Source: Burkholderiales bacterium PBB3 (lineage in GTDB: Bacteria > Pseudomonadota > Gammaproteobacteria > Burkholderiales > Burkholderiaceae_C). Taken from it: a stretch of 64,000 nt of DNA. The stretch spans positions 302,896-366,895 of the forward strand of contig NKIK01000001.1 of NCBI GenBank assembly GCA_002256115.1. The letters are read 5' to 3'. This document shows positions 45,354 through 54,519 of the stretch, in pieces. The notes beneath the pieces were generated by a model that saw only the letters and a list, made by a program, of their open reading frames with translations, ran no database searches and was not told the DNA's origin. The position numbers were made by a program, and so were the translations under genes. Numbering within the stretch: the stretch's first letter is position 1; each line of letters opens with the position of its first letter.

Positions 45354-48347
45354 ATGACCGCCCAATTCCAATACACCACCCTCGCGCACCAAACTGCGGC
45401 GGTGCAGTCGCTGGCCGATGTTTTTAACGACGTGCGTTTTGTGCCCCCCATCAACGTGCAATCCAACCCGACTATGCTGCCGGGTGAGGCGGCAGCGGCG
45501 TTGAAGGAAAACATCAAAGCGATTCGGCTGCGCAACAACGTCACTGCGGGCGATGTGCAAGTGCCCGTGACCACCACGCCCGCGCTGGGGCTGGACGTGC
45601 TGATGGAAACCGGCACCGGCAAAACGTTTACCTTTATAGAGACGATTCACCGCCTGCACCGGGACAAAAAAATCTCTAAATTCATTGTGCTGGTGCCCTC
45701 GAACGCCATTCGCCAAGGCACGCTCAAGAGCTTTCAAAGCACTGCAGCCTTCTTTGCCAAGCAATACGACCAGCACATCAATGTCTACAACTACTCTGCC
45801 AAGACAGTGGCCGGGTTTATTCATGCGGCCAATGCGGGCATTTCGGTGCTGGTGGCTACCTACCAATCGTTTGCGGGCGATGGCAAGGTGATTAACCAGC
45901 GCGGCGTAGAGGCCAACCTGTTTGGCCACGCCAAGAGTTATATGGAGGCGCTAGCGGTGATTCGCCCGGTGCTGATCATTGACGAGCCGCACCGCTTTGA
46001 GGGCAAACAAACGCAGGAGTACCTGGCCAAGTTCAACCCGCTGCTGACGATCCGCTTTGGTGCGACCTTTAAGGCCCAGGACAAGGCGGACAGCGCAGCG
46101 CTAAAGTACAAAAACCTGGTCTACACGCTGGACAGCCTGGAAGCGTTTAGGCAGCGGCTGGTCAAAGGCATTGTGGTGGACACGGTGGGCACCGGTGCCA
46201 CCGCCACCCAAACGCTCACCTACCTCAGCACCCACGGCACCGCCAAAGAGCGCTGCGCCCATGTGCAGTACCACACTGCAACCGGTAACACTGCAACGGT
46301 AGACCTAAAGGCCAAAGACAACCTGGCCGACAAAACGGGGCTGGCGTTCCTGGATGGCCATGTGGTGGAAAACATCACGGCCAAAGAAGTGCTGTTTACC
46401 AATGGCTTTGCACTGCCCTTTGGCGAACCTACGGCCTACGGGGTGCTGGCAGACCAAACGCAGTCGCTAATTGTGGAGTGCGCCGTGGCCAACCACTTTG
46501 AGCGTGAGGAAGACCTGTTCAGGCGGGGCATCAAGAGTTTGAGTCTGTTTTTTATTGATGCTGTGGCGAAGTACATGCCCGCCGGGCAACGGCCCGCCGT
46601 ACTGCGCGATGCGTTTGAGTTCCACTACCGCACCCACCTGACCAAGACACTGGCCAAGGCAGATTTGCACCCACCCTACCGTGCGTACCTGGAGCGCAGT
46701 GCGGCGGATGTTGGCAAGGTGCACAAGGGCTACTTTGCCCGCTCACACAGTGACAAAGGGGAAGAAGAGGCTATCAAACTCATCTTGCAAGAGAAAGAAA
46801 AACTGCTCAGTTTTGAGACGGATTTGCGCTTCATATTCTCCATGTGGGCACTGCAAGAGGGCTGGGACAACCCCAATGTGTTCACCCTGTGCAAGCTGGC
46901 CCCCAGCAATTCTAAAATCACCAAGCTGCAGCAAATTGGCCGTGGCTTGCGTCTGGCGGTGAACCAGCAGCTGGAGCGGGTGCTGACGGATGACCCGGCG
47001 TTTGACGATGTCAACCAGCTCATCGTGGTGGTGCCAGCCAGCGAAGGGGACTTTGTGGGGGCGATTCAAAGTGAAATTGCCGCCCACAGCGTGCGCCTGG
47101 TGTCACGGGTGATCAACCAGGAATCCCTTGCGGTCAGCGGTATCAGCATGAACCCGTTTGTGACCGTAGCGCTGTTTCAGGCGCTGGCGCAGTGCGGTGC
47201 GGGTGCCATTGACATGGCTACCGGCACGCTGACTTTGCAGCCGGAGGCCCCTACGTTCAAGCGTCAACGCGCAGTGATTGAAGGGATTCTGGCAACCGTA
47301 GCGGGGCTAGGCCCTGACAATGCGCGCGCCATGTTGGCTTACTTGGACGCTTACTACGATGGCTATGGGCAGGTAAAAGCCAAGCAAGACAAACCCAAGC
47401 CCAACTTGCACGTCAATCCTACGCAGTTCGCAAAATTCAAAGAACTATGGGAACGACTGAACCAAGACGCCGTGTTGCACTATGAACTGGACACACCTGC
47501 GCTGGTAGACAACATCGTTCGGCGGCTGGGCAGCGACTTCTCTGTGCGCCCACTCACCATTCAGGTAACGCGCACGCAAGATGTACAAAGTTTGCATGGC
47601 GCACAGAGCACCAGTAACAGCTATGAAGTGAAGTCACACACGGTGTTTACTTTGTCAGGTTTTGTACGCGAGCTGGCCAATGCGACCAAGCTGAGCTACC
47701 ACACCGTGGCGCAGTCACTGGCGCGCATGCCCCCTGAGAAGTTTGCACAGATCCGGCATAACGAAGGCCGCGCACTGAGCGCACTGCGCGACCTGATGCT
47801 GAGCTGCGTTTACGAGCTGTTGGTTCACAAAGTGTCTTACGAGCTGCGCCAAACCAAGGTAAAAACGGCGCTGACGGACAACACGGGGGCACTGCTGCAG
47901 TCGCTGAACGTGTCCTCGTGTGGCTCTGAGCAGCACACAATTGCGAATACAGAGGTACGGGTCCGGTCGTTGTATTCCGATGAATTTATGCCGGTAGATA
48001 GTCAGATTGAGCGTGACACAGTAGATGAATCGCATGGTCAACGTATCGCCGTATTCGCCAAGTTACCGAAAGTGGACATTCCCACACCAGCAGGTAAGTA
48101 CAACCCAGACTTTGGCTACGCTGTGCTGCAGGGCGACGATTCAAGAGCCATGTATTTGGTAGTAGAGACCAAGGGCTACGACAACTATGGCGACATTCCG
48201 ACCAACGAACGCTGGAAGATTGACAGCGCCAAGCGCTTCTTCGAGGCGTTGCGCGCGCAGGGTACGCCTGTTGAGTTTCACACCAAACTCAACCGTGAGT
48301 CCCTGGCGCAAATTGTTCATCAAATCAGCCTTTCAGCCCGTGGATAG
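45354..48347 (+). CDS. res: Type III restriction enzyme Res subunit
   Basis: 997 residues from the ATG at 45354 (a TTG at 45345 is possible). Superfamily 2 helicase: Walker A METGTGKT at 84-91, DEPH at 210-213, and motif VI LQQIGRGLRL. The C-terminal nuclease has Pro-Asp 918-919 and Glu-Thr-Lys 938-940, the PD-ExK pair. With Mod it cuts DNA about 25-27 bp from an unmethylated site after translocation. All motifs are intact. The last seven residues (ISLSARG) and stop are encoded by border repeat copy 7, so the native C-terminus may have been replaced. Confidence 0.95.
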   Translation: MTAQFQYTTLAHQTAAVQSLADVFNDVRFVPPINVQSNPTMLPGEAAAALKENIKAIRLRNNVTAGDVQVPVTTTPALGLDVLMETGTGKTFTFIETIHRLHRDKKISKFIVLVPSNAIRQGTLKSFQSTAAFFAKQYDQHINVYNYSAKTVAGFIHAANAGISVLVATYQSFAGDGKVINQRGVEANLFGHAKSYMEALAVIRPVLIIDEPHRFEGKQTQEYLAKFNPLLTIRFGATFKAQDKADSAALKYKNLVYTLDSLEAFRQRLVKGIVVDTVGTGATATQTLTYLSTHGTAKERCAHVQYHTATGNTATVDLKAKDNLADKTGLAFLDGHVVENITAKEVLFTNGFALPFGEPTAYGVLADQTQSLIVECAVANHFEREEDLFRRGIKSLSLFFIDAVAKYMPAGQRPAVLRDAFEFHYRTHLTKTLAKADLHPPYRAYLERSAADVGKVHKGYFARSHSDKGEEEAIKLILQEKEKLLSFETDLRFIFSMWALQEGWDNPNVFTLCKLAPSNSKITKLQQIGRGLRLAVNQQLERVLTDDPAFDDVNQLIVVVPASEGDFVGAIQSEIAAHSVRLVSRVINQESLAVSGISMNPFVTVALFQALAQCGAGAIDMATGTLTLQPEAPTFKRQRAVIEGILATVAGLGPDNARAMLAYLDAYYDGYGQVKAKQDKPKPNLHVNPTQFAKFKELWERLNQDAVLHYELDTPALVDNIVRRLGSDFSVRPLTIQVTRTQDVQSLHGAQSTSNSYEVKSHTVFTLSGFVRELANATKLSYHTVAQSLARMPPEKFAQIRHNEGRALSALRDLMLSCVYELLVHKVSYELRQTKVKTALTDNTGALLQSLNVSSCGSEQHTIANTEVRVRSLYSDEFMPVDSQIERDTVDESHGQRIAVFAKLPKVDIPTPAGKYNPDFGYAVLQGDDSRAMYLVVETKGYDNYGDIPTNERWKIDSAKRFFEALRAQGTPVEFHTKLNRESLAQIVHQISLSARG

Positions 48348-48375
48348 TGCGGGAGCAGCTATCAAAAACATAGTA
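48318..48375 (+). repeat. Dispersed border repeat, copy 7
   Basis: 58 bp, core at 48337-48360, nearly identical to copy 6. Its left part is coding for the end of res and holds the TAG stop (48345-48347). Its right end is 11 bp before the serB ATG. Confidence 0.95.
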
Positions 48376-48386
48376 ACCATTACCCT

Positions 48387-49124
48387 ATGCCAGCCCAAGA
48401 AATTTCTCCAGGCCTTGTTGTACGCAACTTCACGCCCGGCCAAAAGCTGTCCGACTTCAAGCTCATCGCCTTTGACATGGATTCCACGCTGATCAACATC
48501 GAATGCGTGGACGAGATTGCCGACGCGGCGGGGCGCAAGGCGGAAGTAGCGGCCATTACTGAGGCCACGATGCGTGGCGAGATTGCCGATTTCCGGACAA
48601 GCCTGCTCAGCCGTGTGGCGCTCTTACGGGGTGTGACCGTGGCCGATCTGGAGGCGGTGCACACCCAGCGCCTGCAGCTCAACCCCGGCGCGGCAGAGCT
48701 GGTCCAGGCCTGCAAGGCGGCGGGACTCAAGGTCTTGCTGGTGTCGGGCGGATTTACGTTTTTTGCCGATCGTGTCAAAGACCGGCTGGGCATCGATTTT
48801 GCCCGCTCTAACCTGCTGGAAATCGAAAGCGGTCCTAACTGCGGTCAATTGACCGGGGGCCTGGTCACGCAAACTTGGGGCGATATCTGCGACGGTGCCG
48901 AGAAGCGCCGCACGCTGCTGGAGGTGGCCTCGCTGATGGGTATCACGCCTGCGCAGTGCATTGCCATGGGCGATGGCGCGAATGACCTGCCGATGATGGG
49001 GGCGTGTTCTGAAGCTGGGGGCCTTTCAGTGGCCTACCACGCCAAACCCAAAGTGCGGGAGCAGGCCATGGTGTCGATTGAGACCGGAGGCCTAGACCGG
49101 CTGCTGGAGGTTCTTAAGCCGTAA
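48387..49124 (+). CDS. serB: Phosphoserine phosphatase
   Basis: 245 residues of the HAD family. Motif I FDMDSTLINIECVDE, motif II LVSGGFTFFAD, motif III Lys in the KRRTLLE block and motif IV MGDGANDLPMMG. N-terminal ACT region of E. coli SerB is absent; this is the short form, common in Comamonadaceae. It removes phosphate from phosphoserine in the last step of serine synthesis. Its 3' end overlaps the convergent DsbA-like gene by 11 bp. Confidence 0.95.
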   Translation: MPAQEISPGLVVRNFTPGQKLSDFKLIAFDMDSTLINIECVDEIADAAGRKAEVAAITEATMRGEIADFRTSLLSRVALLRGVTVADLEAVHTQRLQLNPGAAELVQACKAAGLKVLLVSGGFTFFADRVKDRLGIDFARSNLLEIESGPNCGQLTGGLVTQTWGDICDGAEKRRTLLEVASLMGITPAQCIAMGDGANDLPMMGACSEAGGLSVAYHAKPKVREQAMVSIETGGLDRLLEVLKP

Positions 49125-49776
49125 CTTCTGCCGCGATCTGTTTCAAAGCATTGGCAAACACTTCAGGCGGCTGGCCGCCTGAAATCAAATGCTTGTCGTT
49201 AATGATGACTGCGGGCACGGAATTGATGCCGCTGCGCAAGTAAAACTGCTCGTGGTCGCGCACATCGTCGGCAAACTCGTCGGTGTCCAAAATGGCCTGG
49301 GCTCGGGCCGTGTCCAACCCCACCTCACCCGCCACACGCACCAATACGGCGTTATCGCTGGGGTTTTCACCATCGGTGAAGTAGGCCTTTAGGTAGGCTT
49401 TTTTCAGAGCGACTTGAGCACCCGCAGGGCCTTCCAGGTGCGCCCAGTGCAGCAGGCGGTGGGCGTTGAAGGTGTTGTAGATGCGCGAGCGCTTGTCCAT
49501 GCTGAAGGTAAAGCCCAGCTCGGCCCCGCGTGCGCGGATGGCTTCGCGGGCACCAGCGGCCTGCTCAGGGGTCGATCCGTACTTTTTGGCCAGGTGTTCG
49601 CCAATGTCTTCGCCCTCTTTCACCATCTGCGGATTCAGCTCAAAGGGCTGAAAAGTCAGCGTGGCATCAATCTGGTCAGAAACCTGGCCCAGAGCTTGCT
49701 CTAAAGAAGCCAGGCCCACGGCGCACCAGGGGCAAGACACATCGGATACAAAATCGATTTTGAGGGTTGTTTTCAT
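49114..49776 (-). CDS. DsbA/FrnE-family oxidoreductase
   Basis: 220 residues from MKTTLKIDFVSDVSCPWC at 49776. The thioredoxin-fold active site is C15-P-W-C18, and the helical insertion (NTFNAHRLLHWAH, LKKAYLKAYFTDGENPSD) with C-terminal GINSVPAVIINDKHLISGGQPPEVF are typical of FrnE-like cytoplasmic thiol oxidoreductases. No signal peptide, unlike periplasmic DsbA. An upstream ATG at 49932 would add a region with no conservation. Confidence 0.9.
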   Translation of the reverse strand: MKTTLKIDFVSDVSCPWCAVGLASLEQALGQVSDQIDATLTFQPFELNPQMVKEGEDIGEHLAKKYGSTPEQAAGAREAIRARGAELGFTFSMDKRSRIYNTFNAHRLLHWAHLEGPAGAQVALKKAYLKAYFTDGENPSDNAVLVRVAGEVGLDTARAQAILDTDEFADDVRDHEQFYLRSGINSVPAVIINDKHLISGGQPPEVFANALKQIAAEVTA

Positions 49777-49930
49777 TGGTAAATTGTAAAGTTGCTGAAA
49801 GCCTATGTAATGGTGCTTCCGTATACTGCAAGGGCAGCGTTCGCACTTTCTGTGCGCATTGAAGTCTCGGGCAGTTATCACCGCCCCATTTCCGCTTGTT
49901 ACGCCTTTTACGCCGTTCGTTATTTCCACC

Positions 49931-50545
49931 ATGTCTGCCCTTCACCATTTGATTGCCGATCCCAGCCCGGCCGTTCAAACCTTCATTCGCAACCTCCTCG
50001 AATCCTATGGATTCGATGCCGCCAGCATCAAGACCGTATCCACGCCCCAGGCCGCACTAGAGGTGGCTGCCGATATCAAGCCCGACTTTTTGCTGACCGA
50101 CTGGTTTGGCAAAGAGGCCCTGAACGGCATCGATTTGCACGAGGCGGTCTTGCGGCACAACCCGGCTTGCGCGTTGGCGGTCATGGCCGCAGCGCCTACG
50201 CCGCAGCAGCAGCAGCAGGTGGATGCGGATATGGCTGGCGCTTATTTTTTACTGGCCAAGCCTTTCACCGCAGATGAATTTCGCAGCACCTTGGCCACCG
50301 CCATGGGGGAATTGGCCAAAAAGCATCCACACATTGCAGACCAGGTTGCCGCCCAAGCGCGGGGTGCCACCAAAGTCGCCAAGATGGTCATGCCCGACCT
50401 TCCGCAGCATAAGCCGGGTGATCAGGTCAGCTACCAAAACCGGCGCGAGAGTGTCAAACACGTCATCTTGCGCCGGGGCGAACTGGTCGTGCAATTGCAT
50501 GGCATACCCGGCCAAATAGAAGCGAGCAAGCTCAAGCGCATGTAA
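49931..50545 (+). CDS. Receiver-domain protein with C-terminal extension
   Basis: 204 residues from the ATG at 49931. Residues 1-125 resemble a CheY-like receiver: HHLIADPSPAVQTFIRNLL, phospho-acceptor Asp in FLLTDWFGKEALNGIDL, and Lys in LLAKPFTADEFRSTL. The usual acidic pair near the N-terminus is only partly kept (ADPS), so phosphorylation is uncertain. The last 70 residues (PGDQVSYQNRRESVKHVILRRGELVVQ) match no domain I know. Role in signalling inferred; no kinase gene is next to it. Confidence 0.72.
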   Translation: MSALHHLIADPSPAVQTFIRNLLESYGFDAASIKTVSTPQAALEVAADIKPDFLLTDWFGKEALNGIDLHEAVLRHNPACALAVMAAAPTPQQQQQVDADMAGAYFLLAKPFTADEFRSTLATAMGELAKKHPHIADQVAAQARGATKVAKMVMPDLPQHKPGDQVSYQNRRESVKHVILRRGELVVQLHGIPGQIEASKLKRM

Positions 50546-50566
50546 ACGCAGTTCCCGTTTTCAAGC

Positions 50567-51208
50567 ATGACGCCCGCCCAGATTACCTCTTTCTTCAGCA
50601 CCCTGCGGGCGGCCAATCCGCACCCGCAAACGGAGTTGGAGTACGCATCCGTATTTGAGCTGCTGACCGCCGTGTTGCTGTCGGCCCAGGCCACCGACGT
50701 GGGTGTCAACAAGGCCACCCGCAGGCTGTTTGCGGTGGCCAATACACCGCAAAAGATGCTGGATATGGGTTTGCCTGCGTTAGAAGACCACATCAAAACC
50801 ATTGGCCTGTACCGCAGCAAAGCCAAGCATCTGATGCAGACCTGCCAGATGCTGGTCGACCTGCACGAGGGTGCCGTGCCGCACACGCGGGCGGCCCTAG
50901 AGGCCTTGCCCGGCGTGGGCCGCAAGACCGCCAATGTGGTTCTCAATGTGGCCTTTGGCGAGCCCACGATGGCGGTGGATACGCACTTGTTTCGTCTGGG
51001 TAACCGCACGGGCCTGGCACCGGGCAAAAACCCGCTGGAGGTGGAGCACAAGCTGTTGGCGCGCATCCCTGCAGAATTTTTGGTAGACGCCCACCATTGG
51101 CTGATATTGCATGGCCGCTATGTGTGCAAAGCGCGCGCTCCTTTGTGTTGGCAATGCAGTGTGGAGCCGGTTTGCGGATATAAACTCAAAGTTCCAGCGC
51201 CCCACTAG
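50567..51208 (+). CDS. nth: Endonuclease III
   Basis: 213 residues. Bifunctional DNA glycosylase/AP lyase removing oxidised pyrimidines. Helix-hairpin-helix LEALPGVGRKTANVVLN with catalytic Lys, VDTHLFRLGNR with catalytic Asp, and C-x6-C-x2-C-x5-C iron-sulphur site near the C-terminus (CKARAPLCWQC...VC). All residues are intact; 21 bp after the receiver-domain gene. Confidence 0.97.
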   Translation: MTPAQITSFFSTLRAANPHPQTELEYASVFELLTAVLLSAQATDVGVNKATRRLFAVANTPQKMLDMGLPALEDHIKTIGLYRSKAKHLMQTCQMLVDLHEGAVPHTRAALEALPGVGRKTANVVLNVAFGEPTMAVDTHLFRLGNRTGLAPGKNPLEVEHKLLARIPAEFLVDAHHWLILHGRYVCKARAPLCWQCSVEPVCGYKLKVPAPH

Positions 51209-51240
51209 GACGCGCTCTACCAGGAACCAGCCACCCGCCC

Positions 51241-52059
51241 ATGGCCGCATCCGATATTTCGCTCTACCTGCAGTACGTCAAGCTTCCGGTGATGCCGGAG
51301 GTGGCGCACGCACTGATTCGCACACTGAACGACGACGATGCCAGCGTGAACTCGGTGCGCGATGTCATCGCCAAAGACCCCGGACTCACTGCCAATTTAT
51401 TGCGCATGGCCAACAGCGCCATCTTTGGGCTGTCCAAATCGGTACACACCTTGGACAACGCCATCAGCGTCATTGGCATGTCCCAATTGCGCGCCCGCGC
51501 CTTGTCTATTTGCATGGCCAAGGTGTTTGTCATGCCCGCCCCCATCGACCGATTGGAGTTTTGGCGCTATTGCATGGTGTGTGCAGGTTACGCCCGCTGG
51601 CTGGCGACCAAATCGGGGCAAGATGAACAGCAGGCCTGGCTGACGGGAATGATGCTGCGCCTGGGGCAGCTTGCCATGGCCCAACACAATGTGGCGCTGA
51701 TGGAGCACATTGAGCAGCTTCCCCGCGCGCCGGGCGAGCGCTGGAGCCGCGAACGCAAGCTCACCCAATTCGATGAGGGCGCAGTCACCGCCGAAATCGC
51801 ACGCCGTTGGGATTTTCCGGACACCGTGGTGGACGCGCTGCAGAATGCGGCGGCCCCGCTGGACGCAACAGTTTTTTTCAATTTGGCGGGCGTGCTGCAC
51901 CTGGCAGGGCTGTTGGCAGATCAGGCCGACCCAGACCCTACCGCCCTGGATGCACTGCCCACCGGCGTTCTAGAGCGCTTGAAGCTGCCGCTGGACAAGC
52001 TAAAACAATCCATGCCGCATGCGGAGTCATTGAGTGATGTGTCCAGCCTGCAGGGCTAG
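51241..52059 (+). CDS. HDOD domain signalling protein
   Basis: 272 residues. HDOD domain over most of the length: YVKLPVMPEVAHALIRTL, VRDVIAKDPGLTANLLRMAN, SVHTLDNAISVIGMSQLRARAL, ARWLATKSGQDEQQAWLTGMM. HDOD proteins lack the HD metal residues and act as regulatory partners. No extra domain. The same domain occurred in the decayed kinase gene at 24442-26280. It follows nth by 32 bp. Confidence 0.88.
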   Translation: MAASDISLYLQYVKLPVMPEVAHALIRTLNDDDASVNSVRDVIAKDPGLTANLLRMANSAIFGLSKSVHTLDNAISVIGMSQLRARALSICMAKVFVMPAPIDRLEFWRYCMVCAGYARWLATKSGQDEQQAWLTGMMLRLGQLAMAQHNVALMEHIEQLPRAPGERWSRERKLTQFDEGAVTAEIARRWDFPDTVVDALQNAAAPLDATVFFNLAGVLHLAGLLADQADPDPTALDALPTGVLERLKLPLDKLKQSMPHAESLSDVSSLQG

Positions 52060-52074
52060 CACCCGTTACCGTTT

Positions 52075-52680
52075 TTGTCCTACCCTGTGCAGACCCGCAA
52101 CGCCACCCCCAGCAAAGAAGCCATTGCCCTTTTGCCCGAGTTTCACCGGCTGGGCCTGCGCGAGATTAGCTTAGTCACGACCGGCCAACAGGCCCAAGAG
52201 GCCCTGCACACCCTGACCCAATCGGCGGCGTGGGGCTTTGATACCGAATCCAAACCCACCTTCGTTAAAGACGAGGTCTCGCAGGGGCCGCATATCGTGC
52301 AGTTGTCTACCGACAAACACGCCTGGGTATTCCAGCTGCTAGAGCCCGATTGCACCGCCACGGTAGCCCAACTGCTAGCCTGGCCCGGCGTTGTCAAAGC
52401 CGGTTTTGGTTTGGGCGATGACCGCAAACGCATCCTGTCCAAATTGGGCGTTGAACCCGTGGGCGTGATGGACCTGAACCATGTTTTCTTGCAAAAGGGC
52501 TACCGCAAAGACATGGGCGTTAAAGGGGCCGTGGCCGTGCTTTTCAACCGGCGCTTCATCAAATCCAAAAAAGCGGCCACCTCAAACTGGGCCAATGCCC
52601 GGCTCAGCGAAGCGCAACTGGTGTATGCCGCCAATGACGCCTACGCTGCGCGCCGGGTGCTGGACGCACTGGCGTTGTGA
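52075..52680 (+). CDS. RNase D-like 3'-5' exonuclease
   Basis: 201 residues. DEDDy exonuclease core: WGFDTESKPTF (Asp, Glu), VVKAGFGLGDDRKRI (Asp) and the last motif QLVYAANDAYAARRVLDAL with Tyr and Asp. Resembles the single-domain RNase D/WRN-like exonucleases; no HRDC domain. No ATG is available: the start is a TTG at 52075 or GTG at 52087, neither with a strong ribosome binding site, so the first residues are uncertain. It follows the HDOD gene by 15 bp. Confidence 0.85.
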   Translation: MSYPVQTRNATPSKEAIALLPEFHRLGLREISLVTTGQQAQEALHTLTQSAAWGFDTESKPTFVKDEVSQGPHIVQLSTDKHAWVFQLLEPDCTATVAQLLAWPGVVKAGFGLGDDRKRILSKLGVEPVGVMDLNHVFLQKGYRKDMGVKGAVAVLFNRRFIKSKKAATSNWANARLSEAQLVYAANDAYAARRVLDALAL

Positions 52681-52705
52681 TACACGCCTGCGAACTGCAA
52701 GTCAG

Positions 52706-53008
52706 CTACTGGCTGATTTCAAACTGCGGCTCTTCCAGGTAACGGTGCGGCCCCAAAGCGGCCACTAGCGCGGCCGTCTCAGCGCCCTGCCATTGCTCAA
52801 AGATCATGCGCTCAGCGTCGGTCAGGCTCTCCAGGTGCGGCGTCTCACCATACACAGCACGCAGCTGCACATAAGCGCCATACACCGCAGCCACCAGCTC
52901 CGGGCCACCCAAAGCATCTTCCAAAGCCAGCCTGAATCGCTGCACCGCGTCGCGCTGTTGTAGCTCGGTCGCGTCGTGCGCGCCCACCATTGCAATCCGA
53001 ATCGTCAT
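52706..53008 (-). CDS. Conserved-looking small protein, unknown
   Basis: 100 residues starting MTIRIAMVGAHDATELQQRD, ending HRYLEEPQFEISQ. Mostly helical and acidic, no Cys, no membrane segment, no domain I recognise. Codon use is like the backbone and the frame has a normal ATG start, so it is probably a real gene. It is convergent with the exonuclease and divergent from the secreted protein gene at 53092. Confidence 0.5.
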   Translation of the reverse strand: MTIRIAMVGAHDATELQQRDAVQRFRLALEDALGGPELVAAVYGAYVQLRAVYGETPHLESLTDAERMIFEQWQGAETAALVAALGPHRYLEEPQFEISQ

Positions 53009-53091
53009 TCACACCTCGTCACCAGAAGGCATCGAGCATAGGGCTGGAAACGGTGTAAAGTGCCGCTCTTTGCTCTCATTTGGAAAATTTC

Positions 53092-53580
53092 ATGTTCACC
53101 AAACGCACCGCGCTTTCGGCCGCTCTATCGACTGCACTGTTGGCAACGCTGGCCCTTCAGCCCGCCATGGCGCAAAACAAAGCCGCTATGGCCAAAGCGA
53201 CGACTGATTTTCAAAAGCACTCCACCGCCCTGGCGGCCAGCTTGTCAGATCTGACCACCCGTACCGGCAAGGCTTCGCCCAATGACAAAGACATGCTCAA
53301 GCTGATCACCGGCCAAATTGCCTTGGTGGATGCCACGGCCGATGGCGTGGTGGCTCTGGGCGGTGTAGCGGCTGAGGTGAAGGATGCCGGTGACATGGCC
53401 ATCGCCAAGAAGTACCTGGCGATTCGTTGCAAGGCTTTGAAAACCCAGGCCGAAGGCGTAGCCCCCTATATTGGTGGCCTGGCCAACAATATTGCAGCCC
53501 CTGCCACCGCTACCGAAGTTAACAAAGCCAAAGACTTGATTGCCCAGTTGCCGCAACAGGCCCTGTGCTCAGGAAAATAA
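53092..53580 (+). CDS. Small exported protein, unknown
   Basis: 162 residues from MFTKRTALSAALSTA at 53092. A signal peptide ends at PAMA (residue 25). The mature protein is Ala/Lys-rich and helical with two Cys (IRCKALK and the C-terminal ALCSGK), possibly a disulphide. I see no known domain. A TTG four codons upstream is less likely. Border repeat copy 8 follows its stop by 14 bp. Confidence 0.7.
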   Translation: MFTKRTALSAALSTALLATLALQPAMAQNKAAMAKATTDFQKHSTALAASLSDLTTRTGKASPNDKDMLKLITGQIALVDATADGVVALGGVAAEVKDAGDMAIAKKYLAIRCKALKTQAEGVAPYIGGLANNIAAPATATEVNKAKDLIAQLPQQALCSGK

Positions 53581-53593
53581 GGCGTAGATTTAA

Positions 53594-53651
53594 GCCAAAT
53601 CGGCCATTCAGGCCGTGGATAGTGCGGGAGCAGCTACTTTTTTAATAGCAA
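53594..53651 (+). repeat. Dispersed border repeat, copy 8
   Basis: Core at 53612-53635, in the convergent gap between the exported protein gene and the SDR gene. The GGCC-N5-GGCC left box (53602-53614) and ATAGCA right end are well kept. Confidence 0.92.
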
Positions 53652-53676
53652 GCCGCGCTATCCGCACCCAGCCAAA

Positions 53677-54474
53677 TTAGGTCGCCCTGCCCGGCAAAAT
53701 GACGTTGGCACCCAGGTGCATGCCCGAATCCAGCAGCACCAGCTCCCCCGTCACGGTGCGTGCGCCATGCACCAGCCAGACCACGGCTTCGGCCACATCC
53801 TCCGGCGTGCAGGCCCGGCCCAGCGGCGTGGTCTGCTCGTACATCGCTTTCACTTTTTCATAGCCCTCAGCGCCAATACCATCGGTAAACCAGCGCGTCG
53901 TTATCAGCCCAGGGCAGACGGCATTCACGCGAATTTCGGGTGCCAGCGCGCGTGCCAAGTGCAGGGTCATGGCGTTGACCGCGCCTTTAGAGGCGATGTA
54001 GGGCACAGACGACCCGATGCCCAGCGCCCCGGCGATGGACGACACATTGACGATAGCGCCGTCGGGCGACTGCTTCAGATACGGCACACAGGCCCGCACC
54101 ATCTGAAAAGCACCCACGGTGTTGACGCCCAGAATCTTTTGAAAGGTGTCGGCATCCAGTGCGTCCCAATTGGCAGAACCGGCAAAGCTGGTGATGCCGG
54201 CGTTGTTGACCAAGGCATCTACCCGCCCCCAGCGCTGCACCGCCGCTTGCACCATGGCTCTGCAGTCGGCGTCTTGGGCCACATCGCCCTGCACCACCAG
54301 CGTATCCGCCCCCGCCGCTTGGCAGGCCGCTTGGGTGGCTAGGGCTTCGGCTTCGCTCTTGGAATAGTTGATGACCACGCTGTAGCCCTTTTGGGCCAAC
54401 AGCAGCGCGGTAGCCGCACCCACGCCGGTGGCAGAGCCGGTAATGATGGCGACCTTGCTGGAGGGTTTAGTCAT
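53677..54474 (-). CDS. Short-chain dehydrogenase/reductase
   Basis: 265 residues, classical SDR. Cofactor motif TGSATGVGAATALLLA, NNAGIT, catalytic Ser-Tyr-Lys in VNVSSIAGALGIGSSVPYIASKGAVN. An acidic residue after the second strand is not evident (NYSKSEAEA), which suggests NADP. The substrate cannot be told. It is third in the minus-strand set LysR-aminotransferase-SDR, 45 bp after the aminotransferase. Confidence 0.88.
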   Translation of the reverse strand: MTKPSSKVAIITGSATGVGAATALLLAQKGYSVVINYSKSEAEALATQAACQAAGADTLVVQGDVAQDADCRAMVQAAVQRWGRVDALVNNAGITSFAGSANWDALDADTFQKILGVNTVGAFQMVRACVPYLKQSPDGAIVNVSSIAGALGIGSSVPYIASKGAVNAMTLHLARALAPEIRVNAVCPGLITTRWFTDGIGAEGYEKVKAMYEQTTPLGRACTPEDVAEAVVWLVHGARTVTGELVLLDSGMHLGANVILPGRAT

Positions 54475-54519
54475 AGGGATGTGCCTGGTTCGCTTAGGTA
54501 AGTTTGGGGTCGGGTTGGG

